This document shows, one piece after another, positions 44,449 through 53,907 of a stretch of DNA of 64,000 nt (positions are counted from its first letter, which is position 1; each line of letters starts with the position of its first letter). This DNA comes from Nocardia amikacinitolerans NBRC 108937 (GTDB lineage: Bacteria > Actinomycetota > Actinomycetes > Mycobacteriales > Mycobacteriaceae): contig NZ_BDAU01000011.1 of assembly GCF_001612615.1 (NCBI RefSeq), positions 310,001 to 374,000 on the forward strand. The letters run 5' to 3'. The position numbers and the translations under genes were made by a program. Under the pieces are notes generated by a model that was not told where the DNA came from, searched no databases, and saw only the letters and a program-made list of their open reading frames with translations.

Positions 44449-45159
44449 TCAGTGCGGGATGTGGAGCCGGTATCCGAGGCCTCGGACCGTGATCACGAGG
44501 CGTGGATCCGATGGATCGCGCTCGATCTTGGTTCTCAGTCGCCGCATGTGGACGTCGACGATTCGCTGGTCGCCGAAGAACCCGCGATCCCAGACTCGCT
44601 CGAGCAGTGCCGCGCGGGAGAGAACCCGTCCCGCTGCGTCGGCGAGTTCGCACAACAGGCGAAACTCGGTCAGCGTCAGATGAAGTTGTTCGTCGCCGCG
44701 GCGGACCGCGCCTCGGCTCGGCGACAGCACTACGGGCGCGTCCGATTCGGGGTCGAGGACGATGTCCGGTGGCGATTCCCGTGCCGTGCTCGTTCCCGCG
44801 CGTCGCAGCAGGGCTCGCATCCTCGCGGTGATCTCTTCGACTTGGAACGGCTTGGTGACGAAGTCATCGGCACCGGCTTCGAGGGCGGCGACCACGTCAT
44901 GGGTGTCGTCGCGTGCACTGACCACGATAATCGGGACATCGTGGTCTCGTCGAACTTCCCGGATGCAGGTGAATCCGTCCATTTCTCCCAACCGAAGGTC
45001 GACGATCATGACATCCGGTGCGCCCCTTCGCCGCACATGAGTCAGCGCGATCTCGGCTTCCTCGGCTTCGGCAACGTCATAGCCCTCGTCTTCCATCGCC
45101 ATCCGCAGGGCGGTTCGGACGCGATCATCGTCCTCCACGATCAGGAGGCTGCTACCCAT
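44449..45159 (-). CDS. OmpR-family response regulator (orphan)
   Basis: This 236-residue protein has a receiver domain (residues 1-115; acidic pocket in LLIVEDDDRV, phospho-acceptor Asp in VMIVDLRLG, Lys in VTKPF) and an OmpR/PhoB winged helix (about 140-235; LTLTEFRLLCELADAAGRVL, VDVHMRRLRTKIERDPSDPR). ATG 45159 has GAGG seven bases upstream; an ATG six bases earlier is possible. No histidine kinase gene is adjacent, so its partner is elsewhere or lost. Confidence 0.92.
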   Translation of the reverse strand: MGSSLLIVEDDDRVRTALRMAMEDEGYDVAEAEEAEIALTHVRRRGAPDVMIVDLRLGEMDGFTCIREVRRDHDVPIIVVSARDDTHDVVAALEAGADDFVTKPFQVEEITARMRALLRRAGTSTARESPPDIVLDPESDAPVVLSPSRGAVRRGDEQLHLTLTEFRLLCELADAAGRVLSRAALLERVWDRGFFGDQRIVDVHMRRLRTKIERDPSDPRLVITVRGLGYRLHIPH

Positions 45160-45325
45160 ACTCATTCCTCGCGCACGTGCGGCAGTGCCCGCCGACCGTC
45201 GGTGGATTCGCATGCTCGAGTGGGGAGCATGCAGCGACTGGGCCACAGTGCCAGCCCATTCGACCACAGGTTCGTCACTTCGGCACGACCTATGCGAGTG
45301 ATTCGCTCGTTCTCTGTGCATGCGC

Positions 45326-46357
45326 TCAGACCTGCTGCGCGAGCCGCGGCCAGCCCTGGCGTTGGGTTCCCAACCACCGCAAGCTTTCCCGGACGGCTGT
45401 TCGCCAGTCCTTGTGGGGGATGTAGCCGAGCTTGCGTGTGGCGTAGTCGCTGGGACATGGCCAGTCCTCGGCGACGTGTACCAGTGATCGGGTGAGGAAG
45501 GGATCGGCGCCGGGCAGGATCGGGTGCAGCGTCTCCATCAGCTTGCCGAAGCCGTAGCCGGTGCGATAGGACACGCTGAACCAGGGTGCGGGAACACCGA
45601 TTTCGGATGCGACGAATTCGATGACCGCACGCGCTGTCGGGAATTCCGGCCCGCAGATGTTGAACGACTCGTAGGGGGCCAGTCGCTCGGCGAGTGCGGC
45701 TGCGGCGACTCCCGCGCCGAGGTCGGTGTCGCCGACCAACGCGAGGCGGGCGCGTCCGCCGTCGATCCATGGCACGAGTCTGGTGCGCAGCCGCGGCACG
45801 AGGGCGGGAATCAGTCCCAGCGTGTTACCCGCACCGACGAAGTGCCCGAGTCGGAGGGTGACCATGCCGGTGCCCTCACCGCTGGTCTCCTTCAGGTGGT
45901 GGTCCACGTCGATCAGGCGGTCGGCGTGCGGCCAGAAGCCGGTGTATCGCGGCGGGGAGAAGTCGTCGACCGGCTCACCGTCACGGCTCGGTGTGCCGAT
46001 GGCCACGGTGGCGGCGAGAACGAACCGCCGCACGCCGGCCATCCTGGCTTGGTCCGCGAGGTCGATCGCGGGTTCCATGAAGTGCGTGCGCTCCTGGGTT
46101 CGATGCGCCCAAAAGGCTCCCCACGTGCCGAGATGGCATACCACGTCGACATTTCGAACGACGGCGCGGCGGTAGCCGGGGTCGAGCAGGTCCCCGGGGC
46201 GCACCTGCCCGGTGAACCAGTCGGGCAGCCGGGCCGGGGTGCGGCAGGCCGCGATCGGTTCGGCTTCTGGATGCGCGGCCAAGGCGCGCAGCGCCTGGGT
46301 GCCGAGGAAGCCGGTGGCTCCCGTGACCAGGACCCGCGTGCGGCGCGACGTGCTCAT
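45326..46357 (-). CDS. NAD(P)-dependent epimerase/dehydratase
   Basis: This 343-residue extended SDR has the nucleotide motif VTGATGFLG, a central VDVVCHLGTWGAFWA strand and LRLGHFVGAGNTLGLIPALV. The usual catalytic YxxxK is not obvious, so a sugar- or steroid-modifying activity is unproven. Its start overlaps the MFS stop by four bases, placing it in the TetR-MFS operon. It may act on the compound that the exporter removes. Confidence 0.85.
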   Translation of the reverse strand: MSTSRRTRVLVTGATGFLGTQALRALAAHPEAEPIAACRTPARLPDWFTGQVRPGDLLDPGYRRAVVRNVDVVCHLGTWGAFWAHRTQERTHFMEPAIDLADQARMAGVRRFVLAATVAIGTPSRDGEPVDDFSPPRYTGFWPHADRLIDVDHHLKETSGEGTGMVTLRLGHFVGAGNTLGLIPALVPRLRTRLVPWIDGGRARLALVGDTDLGAGVAAAALAERLAPYESFNICGPEFPTARAVIEFVASEIGVPAPWFSVSYRTGYGFGKLMETLHPILPGADPFLTRSLVHVAEDWPCPSDYATRKLGYIPHKDWRTAVRESLRWLGTQRQGWPRLAQQV

Positions 46358-47838
46358 GCGACGCCCTCCGATTCCAGACGCTGCCCGGCGGGCACCGGGG
46401 CGCCGAGTTCGCCTGCCCGCCTCGGATGCCTTGTGCTGCCCGCGCGCAGGCCGATCATCGCGGCGGCGAGGGCGAAGAGGCCGCAGACCAGCAGTGCTCG
46501 CTGAAATCCGGACGTGAACGCCTCGGGCTGCGGTACTCGGGCGGCCAGTAGATCGTTGGTCCGGGAGGTGGCGATAGCGGTCAGGATCGCCAATCCCAGT
46601 GCGGCGCCGAGTTGTTGCGAGCTGTTGAGCAGCCCGGCCGCCAAGCCGGCCCGGTCGCTGGGCACCCCGGCGTTGGCGGCGGTCGTCACGCCGACGAAGA
46701 CCGCGCCGAGGCCGATCGAAACGATCAGCAGGCCGGGCAGCAGATCCGGCAGGTAAGCGCCGTCGACCGGTATACGCGAGAGGTAGAACATCGCCGTCGC
46801 GGCGATCAACCCGCCCCCGACGATCACCGGACGGGTGCCGATGCGGTCGAACAATCGGGCGGACACACCCGCGGCGATCCCGATCCCCGCGGTCACCGGC
46901 AGATACGCGGCGCCGGCCTCGATCGGCGAATAGCCCAGCACATTTTGCATGTAGAGGGTGAGGAAGAAGAACATCGAGACGAATCCGGCGAAGGCGAACA
47001 TCTGGGTGGCGTCGGCGGCGGCGAGTCCCTGGATCCGGAAGATTGTGAAGGGGAACAAGGGATTGCGGTGGCGCAGTTCGTTGCCGACGAAAGCGAGCAG
47101 CAGCACCGCCGCCGACGCCAGACCAGCGAGGGTTGCGACGGTGTCCCAGCCGTGTTCTGGCGCCTGCACCAAGGTGTAGACCAGCACCAGCATGCCTCCG
47201 GTGGCCAGCACCGCACCGGCGGCGTCGAAGTCGCGGACCCGGTCACGGGGTCCGTCGATGGGCAGCAACCGGTGCGCGGCGATGATGATGATCAGGCACA
47301 CCGGCAAATTGACCAGCAGCACCCACCGCCAGCCGGGCCCTTCGGACAGCACACCGCCGAAGAAGACTCCGGTCGCGGCGGCCAGTCCGGATACCGCTCC
47401 CCACATACCGAGGGCCCGGTTGCGGTCGGTGGCGGAATTGAAGGTCGTGGTGAGAATCGACAGTCCGGCCGGGGCCATCATCGCGGCGCCGATGCCCTGC
47501 AGCACGCGGGCGCCGATCAGCATCTCCGGGTTGACGGCCAGACCTCCGGCCAGCGAGCACACCGCGAACAGCGTCGTTCCCGCGACCAGCATGCGCCGCC
47601 GCCCGATCAGGTCCGCGGCCCGCCCACCGAGCAGCAGGAATCCGCCGTAGGTCAGCAGGTAGCCGCTGAGCACCCACTGCACGCTCTGGGCGGTGAACGC
47701 CAGATCCGCCCGGATCGAGGGCAGCGCGACATTGAGGATCGAGGAATCGACGATATCGAGGAATTGCACCGCGCACAGCAGGAGCAGGACGAGTCGGCCA
47801 CGGCTGGTGGCCAGCTTCGAATCGGGTTCGGCATCCAT
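46354..47838 (-). CDS. DHA2-family MFS drug exporter
   Basis: This 494-residue protein has about fourteen hydrophobic helices and the DHA2 (EmrB/QacA-like) signatures: SILNVALPSIRADLAF in helix 1, QWVLSGYLLTYGGFLLLGGR, ADLIGRRRMLVAGT and the motif C stretch GAVSGLAAATGVFFGGVL. It probably exports antibiotics or dyes by proton antiport. A palindrome (47853-47868) lies 15 bp before its start and a second one just upstream. The TetR gene directly before it, with the same palindrome, is the likely repressor. Confidence 0.92.
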   Translation of the reverse strand: MDAEPDSKLATSRGRLVLLLLCAVQFLDIVDSSILNVALPSIRADLAFTAQSVQWVLSGYLLTYGGFLLLGGRAADLIGRRRMLVAGTTLFAVCSLAGGLAVNPEMLIGARVLQGIGAAMMAPAGLSILTTTFNSATDRNRALGMWGAVSGLAAATGVFFGGVLSEGPGWRWVLLVNLPVCLIIIIAAHRLLPIDGPRDRVRDFDAAGAVLATGGMLVLVYTLVQAPEHGWDTVATLAGLASAAVLLLAFVGNELRHRNPLFPFTIFRIQGLAAADATQMFAFAGFVSMFFFLTLYMQNVLGYSPIEAGAAYLPVTAGIGIAAGVSARLFDRIGTRPVIVGGGLIAATAMFYLSRIPVDGAYLPDLLPGLLIVSIGLGAVFVGVTTAANAGVPSDRAGLAAGLLNSSQQLGAALGLAILTAIATSRTNDLLAARVPQPEAFTSGFQRALLVCGLFALAAAMIGLRAGSTRHPRRAGELGAPVPAGQRLESEGVA

Positions 47839-47852
47839 GATTCACCTTCAAC

Positions 47853-47902
47853 TGGACTATTCGGTCCAGTTGAAGCTAGCACGCTATGGACTAACCGGTC
47901 CA
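47853..47902. promoter_or_regulatory. two TetR operator sites before the MFS gene
   Basis: TGGACTATTCGGTCCA (47853-47868) and TGGACTAACCGGTCCA (47887-47902) share the form TGGACYANYCGGTCCA with the site before the TetR gene. They lie between the TetR stop and the MFS start, covering the MFS promoter. Confidence 0.7.
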
Positions 47903-47942
47903 GTTTTTCGGTGTTGCCCGTGCTCCCGCGTGCGAGACGGGG

Positions 47943-48542
47943 TCAAATCGAGTACGAGCGAAGTAGTGTCAGCCCGGCTGTCACGGCGACCCGCAACGAG
48001 GCCGGGTCGCGCCGTGCATGGCCCAGCAGCAACCCGCCCTCCAGGCTGGCCAGCAGGCCGGTGGCCAGCGTCGCCGGGTCCGCGTCTGCCCGCAGCTCGC
48101 CGCGCTCCACCATCCGGGCGATGGCGTCGGCGAACAAGCGCTCCCACGCGTCGAACGCCGCGGCGACCTGCCGCCTGGCGCCTTCGTTTCGGTCGGCCAC
48201 CTCACTGGCCAGTGTGCCGATCGGACAGCCCGCCGCGGTCTGCTCGTACACCCCGATGAATCCATCCAGCGCACCAGTGAGCTCGTCCAGGGACACCACC
48301 CGCCCCAGCAGGCGCGTCAACTCATCGAGCACTTGCCCGCACCGGTACTCCACCGCGGCCGCGACCAGATCGTCCCGATCGGAAAAGTAGTGATACAACT
48401 GGCTTTTGCTGGCCCCCGAAGCGGCGCGCACCACATCAAGACTCGTCGCATCGACACCACGCTCGGCGATGAGGTCGGCGGCGCGTTCGATGATTCGTTC
48501 CCGGGTGGCGCGTCCGCGTGTGGTCTTCGGATCATTCGGCAT
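47943..48542 (-). CDS. TetR family regulator of the MFS operon
   Basis: This 199-residue protein has a TetR helix-turn-helix (residues 8-55; RIIERAADLIAERGVDATSL, ASGASKSQLYHYFSDRDDLV) and a TetR_C-type ligand domain with the CPIGTLASEVADRNEGARRQ segment of the AcrR/YxaF-like group. The ATG at 48542 is followed by a typical DNA-binding start. A perfect palindrome lies 22 bp upstream, and two similar ones lie before the MFS gene, so it probably represses itself and the MFS-epimerase pair. Confidence 0.9.
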   Translation of the reverse strand: MPNDPKTTRGRATRERIIERAADLIAERGVDATSLDVVRAASGASKSQLYHYFSDRDDLVAAAVEYRCGQVLDELTRLLGRVVSLDELTGALDGFIGVYEQTAAGCPIGTLASEVADRNEGARRQVAAAFDAWERLFADAIARMVERGELRADADPATLATGLLASLEGGLLLGHARRDPASLRVAVTAGLTLLRSYSI

Positions 48543-48563
48543 CCATCGATCGTATGCCGATAG

Positions 48564-48579
48564 TGGACCACTCGGTCCA
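48564..48579. promoter_or_regulatory. TetR autoregulatory operator
   Basis: TGGACCACTCGGTCCA has perfect TGGACC/GGTCCA arms and matches the two sites before the MFS gene. It lies 22 bp upstream of the TetR start. Confidence 0.68.
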
Positions 48580-48637
48580 GGATGGATGGTGGGCGTTTTG
48601 TCGGCGGGTGTGTGCTCTGGCTGGCCGGGCAAGCGTC

Positions 48638-49225
48638 TCATCCGCTGGTGATTCGGCCGGTGTCCTCGTTCCATTCGATCCAGCCGCGTTCGAAATCCAC
48701 GCGACGGCCACTCGGGACGTCGTATTCGTCCGAGGTGGGGAATCCGAGTCGGCCGTTCTCGTAGCCTTGCCGGGCCCATTCGGTGAAAATGGCCCCGTGA
48801 ACGGCGTGGGTTCCCGCCGGGGAATGGTAGATATTGCCGGTCTGGAACCGGTTGAATCGGCCGACTCCGTTCGGCGTCGCCAATTCTCCGCTGACGGGCC
48901 AGCGCAACGCAGATGCGGGGCCGTTCATGCTTTCGTACTTGTCCCCGATCAGGCCGTACACTTCCCAGGCGCCGGTCTTGTCGGTCCAGTAGATGGCGCC
49001 GTTGCGGAAGTCTTGAACACGGCCACCGTCGCGGTCGTATTCTTCGCTGCGGCAGTCGCCGAGGGGGCCGGTGGGACCGGAGAGCTCGGCGTAGCGTGTG
49101 CCGATCGCGGCGGTAGGCCAGCAGCACACTTCCTCTTTCGTGTCGCAGGCTGCCAGTCCGAGCGCGAGCACAGTCAGGGCCGCTGTCAGCGCCACGCCGT
49201 TGGAGATTGCTCGAATCGCGTTCAT
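48638..49225 (-). CDS. LGFP-repeat lipoprotein
   Basis: This 195-residue protein has a lipoprotein signal (LALGLAAC) and LGFP-type repeats, of which WPVSGELATPNGVGRFNRFQ and LGFPTSDEYDVPSGRRVDFE are clear. LGFP repeats occur in cell-wall-associated proteins of mycolic-acid bacteria and probably bind wall polymers. The start ATG at 49225 gives the signal peptide directly. It is convergent in design with nothing close by. Role in wall maintenance is inferred from the family. Confidence 0.83.
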   Translation of the reverse strand: MNAIRAISNGVALTAALTVLALGLAACDTKEEVCCWPTAAIGTRYAELSGPTGPLGDCRSEEYDRDGGRVQDFRNGAIYWTDKTGAWEVYGLIGDKYESMNGPASALRWPVSGELATPNGVGRFNRFQTGNIYHSPAGTHAVHGAIFTEWARQGYENGRLGFPTSDEYDVPSGRRVDFERGWIEWNEDTGRITSG

Positions 49226-49480
49226 CAGGCGACCTCTTCCTGAGAATCGTCCCCTGCGGACGGGATGACACGGCACGCGGACGGATAAACCTTGCGGCCT
49301 CCTGCAGAAACTGAAGTCGTCGCGCTCACACGTAAATAGGACGTTGGCGGTTTGCCAGGCAATAGCGGCGGGTACGCAAAAGGTATAGGGCCGACCTATA
49401 CGCTGCCCGCAGCAGGGCCGGCCTGCCAGCCACGGCGTGCCCTTTTCGCCGAATTGGCTCTCGATATCGAGGAGGGCGCG

Positions 49481-49843
49481 ATGAGCGCCAAAAATCAGCC
49501 GGTGACAGCATCGAATGCCGCAGGAGGACACTTCCTGCGCCGCGAACACGGCGACCCGAAAGCGAAAGCGCAGCCCCGTCCCCGGGGTGGCCGCGCGAGG
49601 ACTTGGACCGCTCGCGCGTGGATCGAGATCGCCGTCGGCGCGGTCATCGCGATCGTGCTGCTGATCTTCATCCTGCAGAACACCGCCAAGACCGAGATCT
49701 CCTTCCTGGCGTGGAGCTTCACCATGCCGCTGGGGGTGGCTTTGCTATTCGCCGCTATCGGCGGGTTGCTGGTGATGGCATTGGCCGGAGGCGCCCGCAT
49801 CTGGCAACTGCGCCACCAACGCGCCGAGACCACGAACCGATGA
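49481..49843 (+). CDS. LapA-like (DUF1049) membrane protein
   Basis: This 120-residue protein has a basic cytoplasmic start and two hydrophobic helices (AVGAVIAIVLLIFILQNTAK and the following LGVALLFAAIGGLLVMALAG) around the LapA-typical FILQN motif, then a basic tail. LapA-domain proteins take part in envelope assembly. ATG 49481 has GGAGGG upstream. Its stop overlaps the next start (ATGA), so it is coupled to the SPW protein. Confidence 0.8.
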   Translation: MSAKNQPVTASNAAGGHFLRREHGDPKAKAQPRPRGGRARTWTARAWIEIAVGAVIAIVLLIFILQNTAKTEISFLAWSFTMPLGVALLFAAIGGLLVMALAGGARIWQLRHQRAETTNR

Positions 49844-50376
49844 CCACCGCCCCGAATGCCGCCCACAGCTTGCCGGTCGGCCACCGCGGCCTGGTCGAAC
49901 GTCTGCTGCTGGGCTCACGCGAAACCGAGGACCAGCGCGTCCGATGGCTGCAACGCCTGCCGGGGCCGCAACTGCCCGGCCTGGTCTCCACCATCACGCT
50001 GCTGTTCGGTACCTGGCTGGCGCTCGCTCCGCTGCGGTGGCCACATCCCAGCGATGCCGGATGGTTCGCGGCAGGCTGGAACGAGGTCCTCACCGGTTCC
50101 GCCATCGCCGTGCTCGGTTTGGTCCGGCTCAGCCGCCCTATCCGCGTGGTCACCGCCACGACGCTCGGCGTCGCACTCGGTGGTTGGCTTCTGGTGAGCC
50201 CGCTGTTGTTCGACTACGGCACCACCGACGAAGCGATCCCCGCCATCGTCAACAGTCTGCTCGTGGGCGTCATCTTGATCGGCGTCACCCTCGTCGGACA
50301 CGTCGACGCCCGGCGAGCCCTACCCGCAGGCGCTGCCGCGCCCAAATCAGATGATCGCGCAGGTCCGCCCGCATAG
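49840..50376 (+). CDS. SPW-repeat membrane protein
   Basis: This 178-residue protein has four hydrophobic helices in two similar halves, the SPW-repeat type (STITLLFGTWLALAPLRWPH, GWNEVLTGSAIAVLGLVRLS, GGWLLVSPLLFDYG). Function unknown. It begins in an ATGA overlap with the LapA-like gene and ends about 90 bp before NfeD, so these small membrane proteins and NfeD-slipin may be one operon. Confidence 0.78.
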   Translation: MTTAPNAAHSLPVGHRGLVERLLLGSRETEDQRVRWLQRLPGPQLPGLVSTITLLFGTWLALAPLRWPHPSDAGWFAAGWNEVLTGSAIAVLGLVRLSRPIRVVTATTLGVALGGWLLVSPLLFDYGTTDEAIPAIVNSLLVGVILIGVTLVGHVDARRALPAGAAAPKSDDRAGPPA

Positions 50377-50467
50377 TGCCCGACGGCATCCGGCAAAGCC
50401 CGACGAGAGGCCGTCGTGGCCGGGCCTCCGTGCCCGGATCGGTTCGATGACTGAGCGAGGATCTCGC

Positions 50468-51772
50468 ATGCGCGCGCTGATGCTGTTGCTGGGTGCGCTG
50501 GGATTGGCTCAGTCGTTGGGCGGCGTGGACCCGGTAGCGCGGGGCGTGCCCGCGGAGAGCGTGTTGGTCGCGCAGGTGGACGGGCCGATCACCTCCGTGG
50601 TGGCCGACCACGTCGGCGAAGGGGTTCGGCGGGCGGAGTCGAACGACTACGCGGCGTTTCTCGTCGAACTGGATACGCCGGGCGGTCTCGATGTTTCGAT
50701 GCGCGACATCGTGCAGGCTTTCCTTGGCGCCGAGGTTCCGGTCATCGTCTATGTGACGCCGTCCGGGGCGCGCGCCGCCTCGGCGGGAGCGCTGATCACC
50801 CTCAGCGCACACGTCGCGGCGATGGCGCCGGGCACGACGATCGGCGCCGCGACCCCGGTCCGTCTCGACGGTGAGGGCGGTGGTGAGGTCGAACGAAAGG
50901 TGATCGAGGACGCGGCGGCCTTCGCGGTATCGGTGGCCCAGCAGCGGGGCCGGAACGTGGATTTCGCCGAGGACATGGTCCGCGAGGGGCGAGCGGTGCC
51001 CGCACCCGAGGCGGTCGAGTTGTCGGCGGTGGATCTGCTGGCCGCTGATCGAGCGGAGTTGCTGCGCGCGATAGACGGCGACACCGTCGTCCTGGCCAGC
51101 GGCGCCGAAACCGTGTTGCGGACCGCGAACGCCTCGGCGGTGGACCACGAGATGGGAATGTTCACCAAGCTGCGGCAACTACTGGCGAACCCGACCCTGG
51201 CCTTCCTGCTCATCTCCCTGGGCGGGCTCGCGCTGATATTCGAGCTGGCCAATCCCGGCGCGAGCGTGGGAGGAGTCATCGGCGTGGTGATGCTGGCGCT
51301 GGGTTTCGTCTCGCTGGCAGTGCTACCGGTGCAGGTCGCGGGTGTCCTGCTGGTGGTGCTGGCGCTGGCGCTGTTCGCGGCCGAACTCTTCACTCCGGGG
51401 ATCGGCGCGTTCGCGGGTGGCGGGGCGATCGCCCTGGCGGCGGCTGGGCTGATGCTGTTCGAAGGGCCGTTCGAGGTCGAACCGATGGTGCTGTGGCCGA
51501 CCGTCGTGGTCGTCGCTGCGGGGACGGTGCTCGCGGGCCGGCTCGCGCTGCGCGCGCGCCGAGCCGCTCCCATCACCGGGGACACGGGAATGATCGGGCA
51601 GCACACCGTCGTCGACGAGGCCGAAGGGCACAGCGGGCGCGCCCAGGTGGAAGGGGCTTGGTGGAATCTGCGCGGCCACGACCAGCCGCTGCACGCGGGG
51701 CAACGGGTGCGCGTGGTGGAGGTCGACGGCTTGACCCTGATCGTCGAAGCCGTTGCACAGGAGGAGAAATGA
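50468..51772 (+). CDS. NfeD-family membrane serine protease (long form)
   Basis: This 434-residue protein has a signal-type start, a ClpP/SppA-like protease domain (residues about 35-240; [40 protein letters not shown] with the candidate nucleophile Ser) and four or five transmembrane helices, ending in an OB-fold domain (about 360-434). Long NfeD proteins cleave a C-terminal peptide of their slipin partner, whose gene follows. ATG 50468 has GAGGA at good spacing; an ATG seven codons earlier is open. The start overlaps no upstream gene. Confidence 0.88.
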   Translation: MRALMLLLGALGLAQSLGGVDPVARGVPAESVLVAQVDGPITSVVADHVGEGVRRAESNDYAAFLVELDTPGGLDVSMRDIVQAFLGAEVPVIVYVTPSGARAASAGALITLSAHVAAMAPGTTIGAATPVRLDGEGGGEVERKVIEDAAAFAVSVAQQRGRNVDFAEDMVREGRAVPAPEAVELSAVDLLAADRAELLRAIDGDTVVLASGAETVLRTANASAVDHEMGMFTKLRQLLANPTLAFLLISLGGLALIFELANPGASVGGVIGVVMLALGFVSLAVLPVQVAGVLLVVLALALFAAELFTPGIGAFAGGGAIALAAAGLMLFEGPFEVEPMVLWPTVVVVAAGTVLAGRLALRARRAAPITGDTGMIGQHTVVDEAEGHSGRAQVEGAWWNLRGHDQPLHAGQRVRVVEVDGLTLIVEAVAQEEK

Positions 51773-52542
51773 ACGCAACCGTGATCGGCGTGTTGATCGC
51801 CGGTATGGCCGTGTTTGCCTTGCTGGCTGCGGCGATTCGCATTGTCGACGAATACGAGCGCGGCGTGATCTTCCGGCTCGGCCGGGTGATCGGCGCGAAG
51901 GGACCCGGCCTGTTCTTCATCATCCCGATCGTGGATCGAATGGTGAAGGTGTCCCTGCGCACGGTCACGATGGACATCCCCCCGCAGGACGTGATCACCA
52001 GGGACAACGTGACCGTCAGCGTCAACGCGGTCACCTACTTCAGGGTCGTCGAGCCGGTGCGATCGGTGGTGGCCGTAGAAGACCACGTCACCGCCACCTA
52101 CCAGTTCGCGCAGACGACCTTGCGCAGCATTCTCGGTCAAACCGATCTGGACGATCTGCTGGTCAATCGCGACGAGATCAACCGGCGTCTGCAGAAGATC
52201 ATCGACGATGCCACCAATCCTTGGGGTGTGAAGGTCGACCACGTCGAGGTCAAGGACGTGGAGCTGCCCGGATCCATGCGACGGGCGATGGCTCGGCAAG
52301 CCGAATCCGAACGTGAACGCCGCGCGAAGGTCATCCACGCCAAAGGCGAGTACGAGGCCGCCGAGACCCTGGGCAAGGCGGCAGACGTCATGGAAAGAAA
52401 GCCGGCCGCACTGCAATTGCGCGTGTTGTCCACCATGGCCGACATCTCCGCCGATCGCAGCTCGACGCTGATCTTCCCGCTGCCGCTGGAGTTCCTCCGA
52501 CTGGCCCAAGCCGCCGGAAAGCGCCTTGAATCCGAAGAGTAG
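51769..52542 (+). CDS. slipin (SPFH/stomatin-like) protein
   Basis: This 257-residue protein has one N-terminal membrane helix, an SPFH domain ([60 protein letters not shown]) and a coiled-coil tail ([20 protein letters not shown]). It should assemble as a ring-like membrane scaffold and be processed by the NfeD protease encoded just upstream; the genes overlap by four bases. The pair is widely conserved and linked to membrane organisation and stress. Confidence 0.92.
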   Translation: MNATVIGVLIAGMAVFALLAAAIRIVDEYERGVIFRLGRVIGAKGPGLFFIIPIVDRMVKVSLRTVTMDIPPQDVITRDNVTVSVNAVTYFRVVEPVRSVVAVEDHVTATYQFAQTTLRSILGQTDLDDLLVNRDEINRRLQKIIDDATNPWGVKVDHVEVKDVELPGSMRRAMARQAESERERRAKVIHAKGEYEAAETLGKAADVMERKPAALQLRVLSTMADISADRSSTLIFPLPLEFLRLAQAAGKRLESEE

Positions 52543-52585
52543 GACCCCGCTTCTCGGGCACTCGTATTTCAAGGTGGTGATCCCC

Positions 52586-53155
52586 ATGGAGTCCTACCCG
52601 CCCGCTCCCACCCGGTTGATTCGAATGGTGCCCTGGAGCCGGAACCCGGTCATGCGACCTGGCGACCGGATCCAGTCGGCAATCCGGCTTCTGGCGATGA
52701 CCATCTGCCTGATCGCGGTGCCGGCCGCGGGCGCGATCGGCACCGAGACCTACGCACGGGAAGCCACCCGAATCCGCCAGCAACAGGCGGCGACCTCGAC
52801 GGTGACCGCCACCATCGTCGCAGAGCCGATACACACATCCGATCAAATCAGTGCCAGGGCCAAGGTGCGGTGGACACATGACGGACACACCGGATCCGCG
52901 AGCGTCCCGGTCGCCCCCAACGCGATCCGCGGCCGAACCCTGACCCTGCACATCGATGACGAAGGCAAGATCACCGAACCCGCGCCATCGACCCGCAGCG
53001 CAGGTTGGACGGCTGTCGCGACCGCGCTCGGGGTGCTCGCCGGAACCTGGAGCATCGCTTTGATCCTCACCACGGCGGTCCACGGAGTGCTGCTCGCACA
53101 TCGCGACGCGCAACTGGACCGGGAGTGGCGCGCACTGGATATCGACAGGCAGTGA
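52586..53155 (+). CDS. Rv1733c-family membrane protein
   Basis: This 189-residue protein has a short basic start (RMVPWSRNPVMRPGDRIQSA), a first membrane helix, an extracytoplasmic domain with ATSTVTATIVAE and KVRWTHDGHTGSASVP, and a second helix near the C-terminus followed by a basic tail. That is the layout of the mycobacterial Rv1733c family, induced in dormancy in M. tuberculosis; regulation here is unknown. The ATG at 52586 has AAGGTGG upstream. Confidence 0.83.
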   Translation: MESYPPAPTRLIRMVPWSRNPVMRPGDRIQSAIRLLAMTICLIAVPAAGAIGTETYAREATRIRQQQAATSTVTATIVAEPIHTSDQISARAKVRWTHDGHTGSASVPVAPNAIRGRTLTLHIDDEGKITEPAPSTRSAGWTAVATALGVLAGTWSIALILTTAVHGVLLAHRDAQLDREWRALDIDRQ

Positions 53156-53280
53156 ATCCGTCGGCACGCGGTACGCCGAGCGAGGACGTTTTCCTTCGCG
53201 GCTCCCGGGCATGCGCGATATCGATGGCACGGTGAGTCCGGGTGCGGTCGCGCGATGGGCTCGAGGCAATGGAGGAGCGT

Positions 53281-53685
53281 ATGGCCGAGCAGAGGCTACC
53301 AACTCTCATCGACATGGAGGACGCGGATCTGACGGTGCGCGACCCAGCCGACGATATCCGCGGCCGGACGGTGCTCGACCCCCATGGCGATGAACTCGGC
53401 GAGGTCGACGGGCTACTCGTCGACGAGGCGGAGAATCGGGTCCGATTCCTGCGCCTGGCCTCCGGCGGATTGCTCGGATTCGGCCGGACGAAACGGCTGA
53501 TCCCGGTCGAGGCCATCACCGGAATCGACGAGAAGACCGTGCGTATCGATCGGGCCAAGGAGCAGGTCGCGGACAGCGCGCCGTACGACCCACCGCTGCT
53601 CGACGAGCACGTCTTCTACCAGGACCTTTACCAACACTACGGCGTGCAGCCGTTCTGGATCACCGGCTATCGCTATCCATTCTGA
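53281..53685 (+). CDS. PRC-barrel domain protein
   Basis: This 134-residue protein has a PRC-barrel (residues about 15-85; LTVRDPADDIRGRTVLDPHG, GEVDGLLVDEAENRVRFLRL, RLIPVEAITGIDEKTVRIDR) and a Tyr/His-rich tail (YQDLYQHYGVQPFWITGYRY). PRC-barrel proteins act in RNA processing, photosynthetic assembly or stress. ATG 53281 has GGAGG directly upstream; four codons earlier another ATG is open. It lies among stress-type genes. Confidence 0.85.
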   Translation: MAEQRLPTLIDMEDADLTVRDPADDIRGRTVLDPHGDELGEVDGLLVDEAENRVRFLRLASGGLLGFGRTKRLIPVEAITGIDEKTVRIDRAKEQVADSAPYDPPLLDEHVFYQDLYQHYGVQPFWITGYRYPF

Positions 53686-53706
53686 TTGCCGCCGGCCGGG
53701 CAGAGG

Positions 53707-53880
53707 TCACAGTCGAACGACGAACCCTTGCCCGTCATTGCGCAGGTCGTCGAGTGAGAAGGCATCGGTGGAGCTGACCAGGGTGCCGAACCCGTCGGTC
53801 CGGACGTGGATCGAGGTCATGTCGCCGCTGGCCGGGTGTCCGGCCGCGAAGGCGAATAGCGAACCCGTCTGCGGGTACTT
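53707..53880 (-). other. coding-like minus-strand fragment
   Basis: A minus-strand frame reads GHPASGDMTSIHVRTDGFGT and SSTDAFSLDDLRNDGQGFVV before a stop at 53707. It looks like a gene end, but upstream it runs under the start of the GH15 gene. The family was not recognised. Either a small gene starting at an ATG near 53822 or a remnant. Confidence 0.25.
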
Positions 53881-53907
53881 CGCTGGGTGATCGGGGAGGT
53901 GGTCTGG

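Noticed and set aside
46612..48390. 590-residue plus-strand frame opposite the DHA2 exporter
   Set aside because: Composition (Gln, Gly, Arg, His) and lack of motifs mark it as antisense shadow; the minus-strand exporter and TetR genes are clear.
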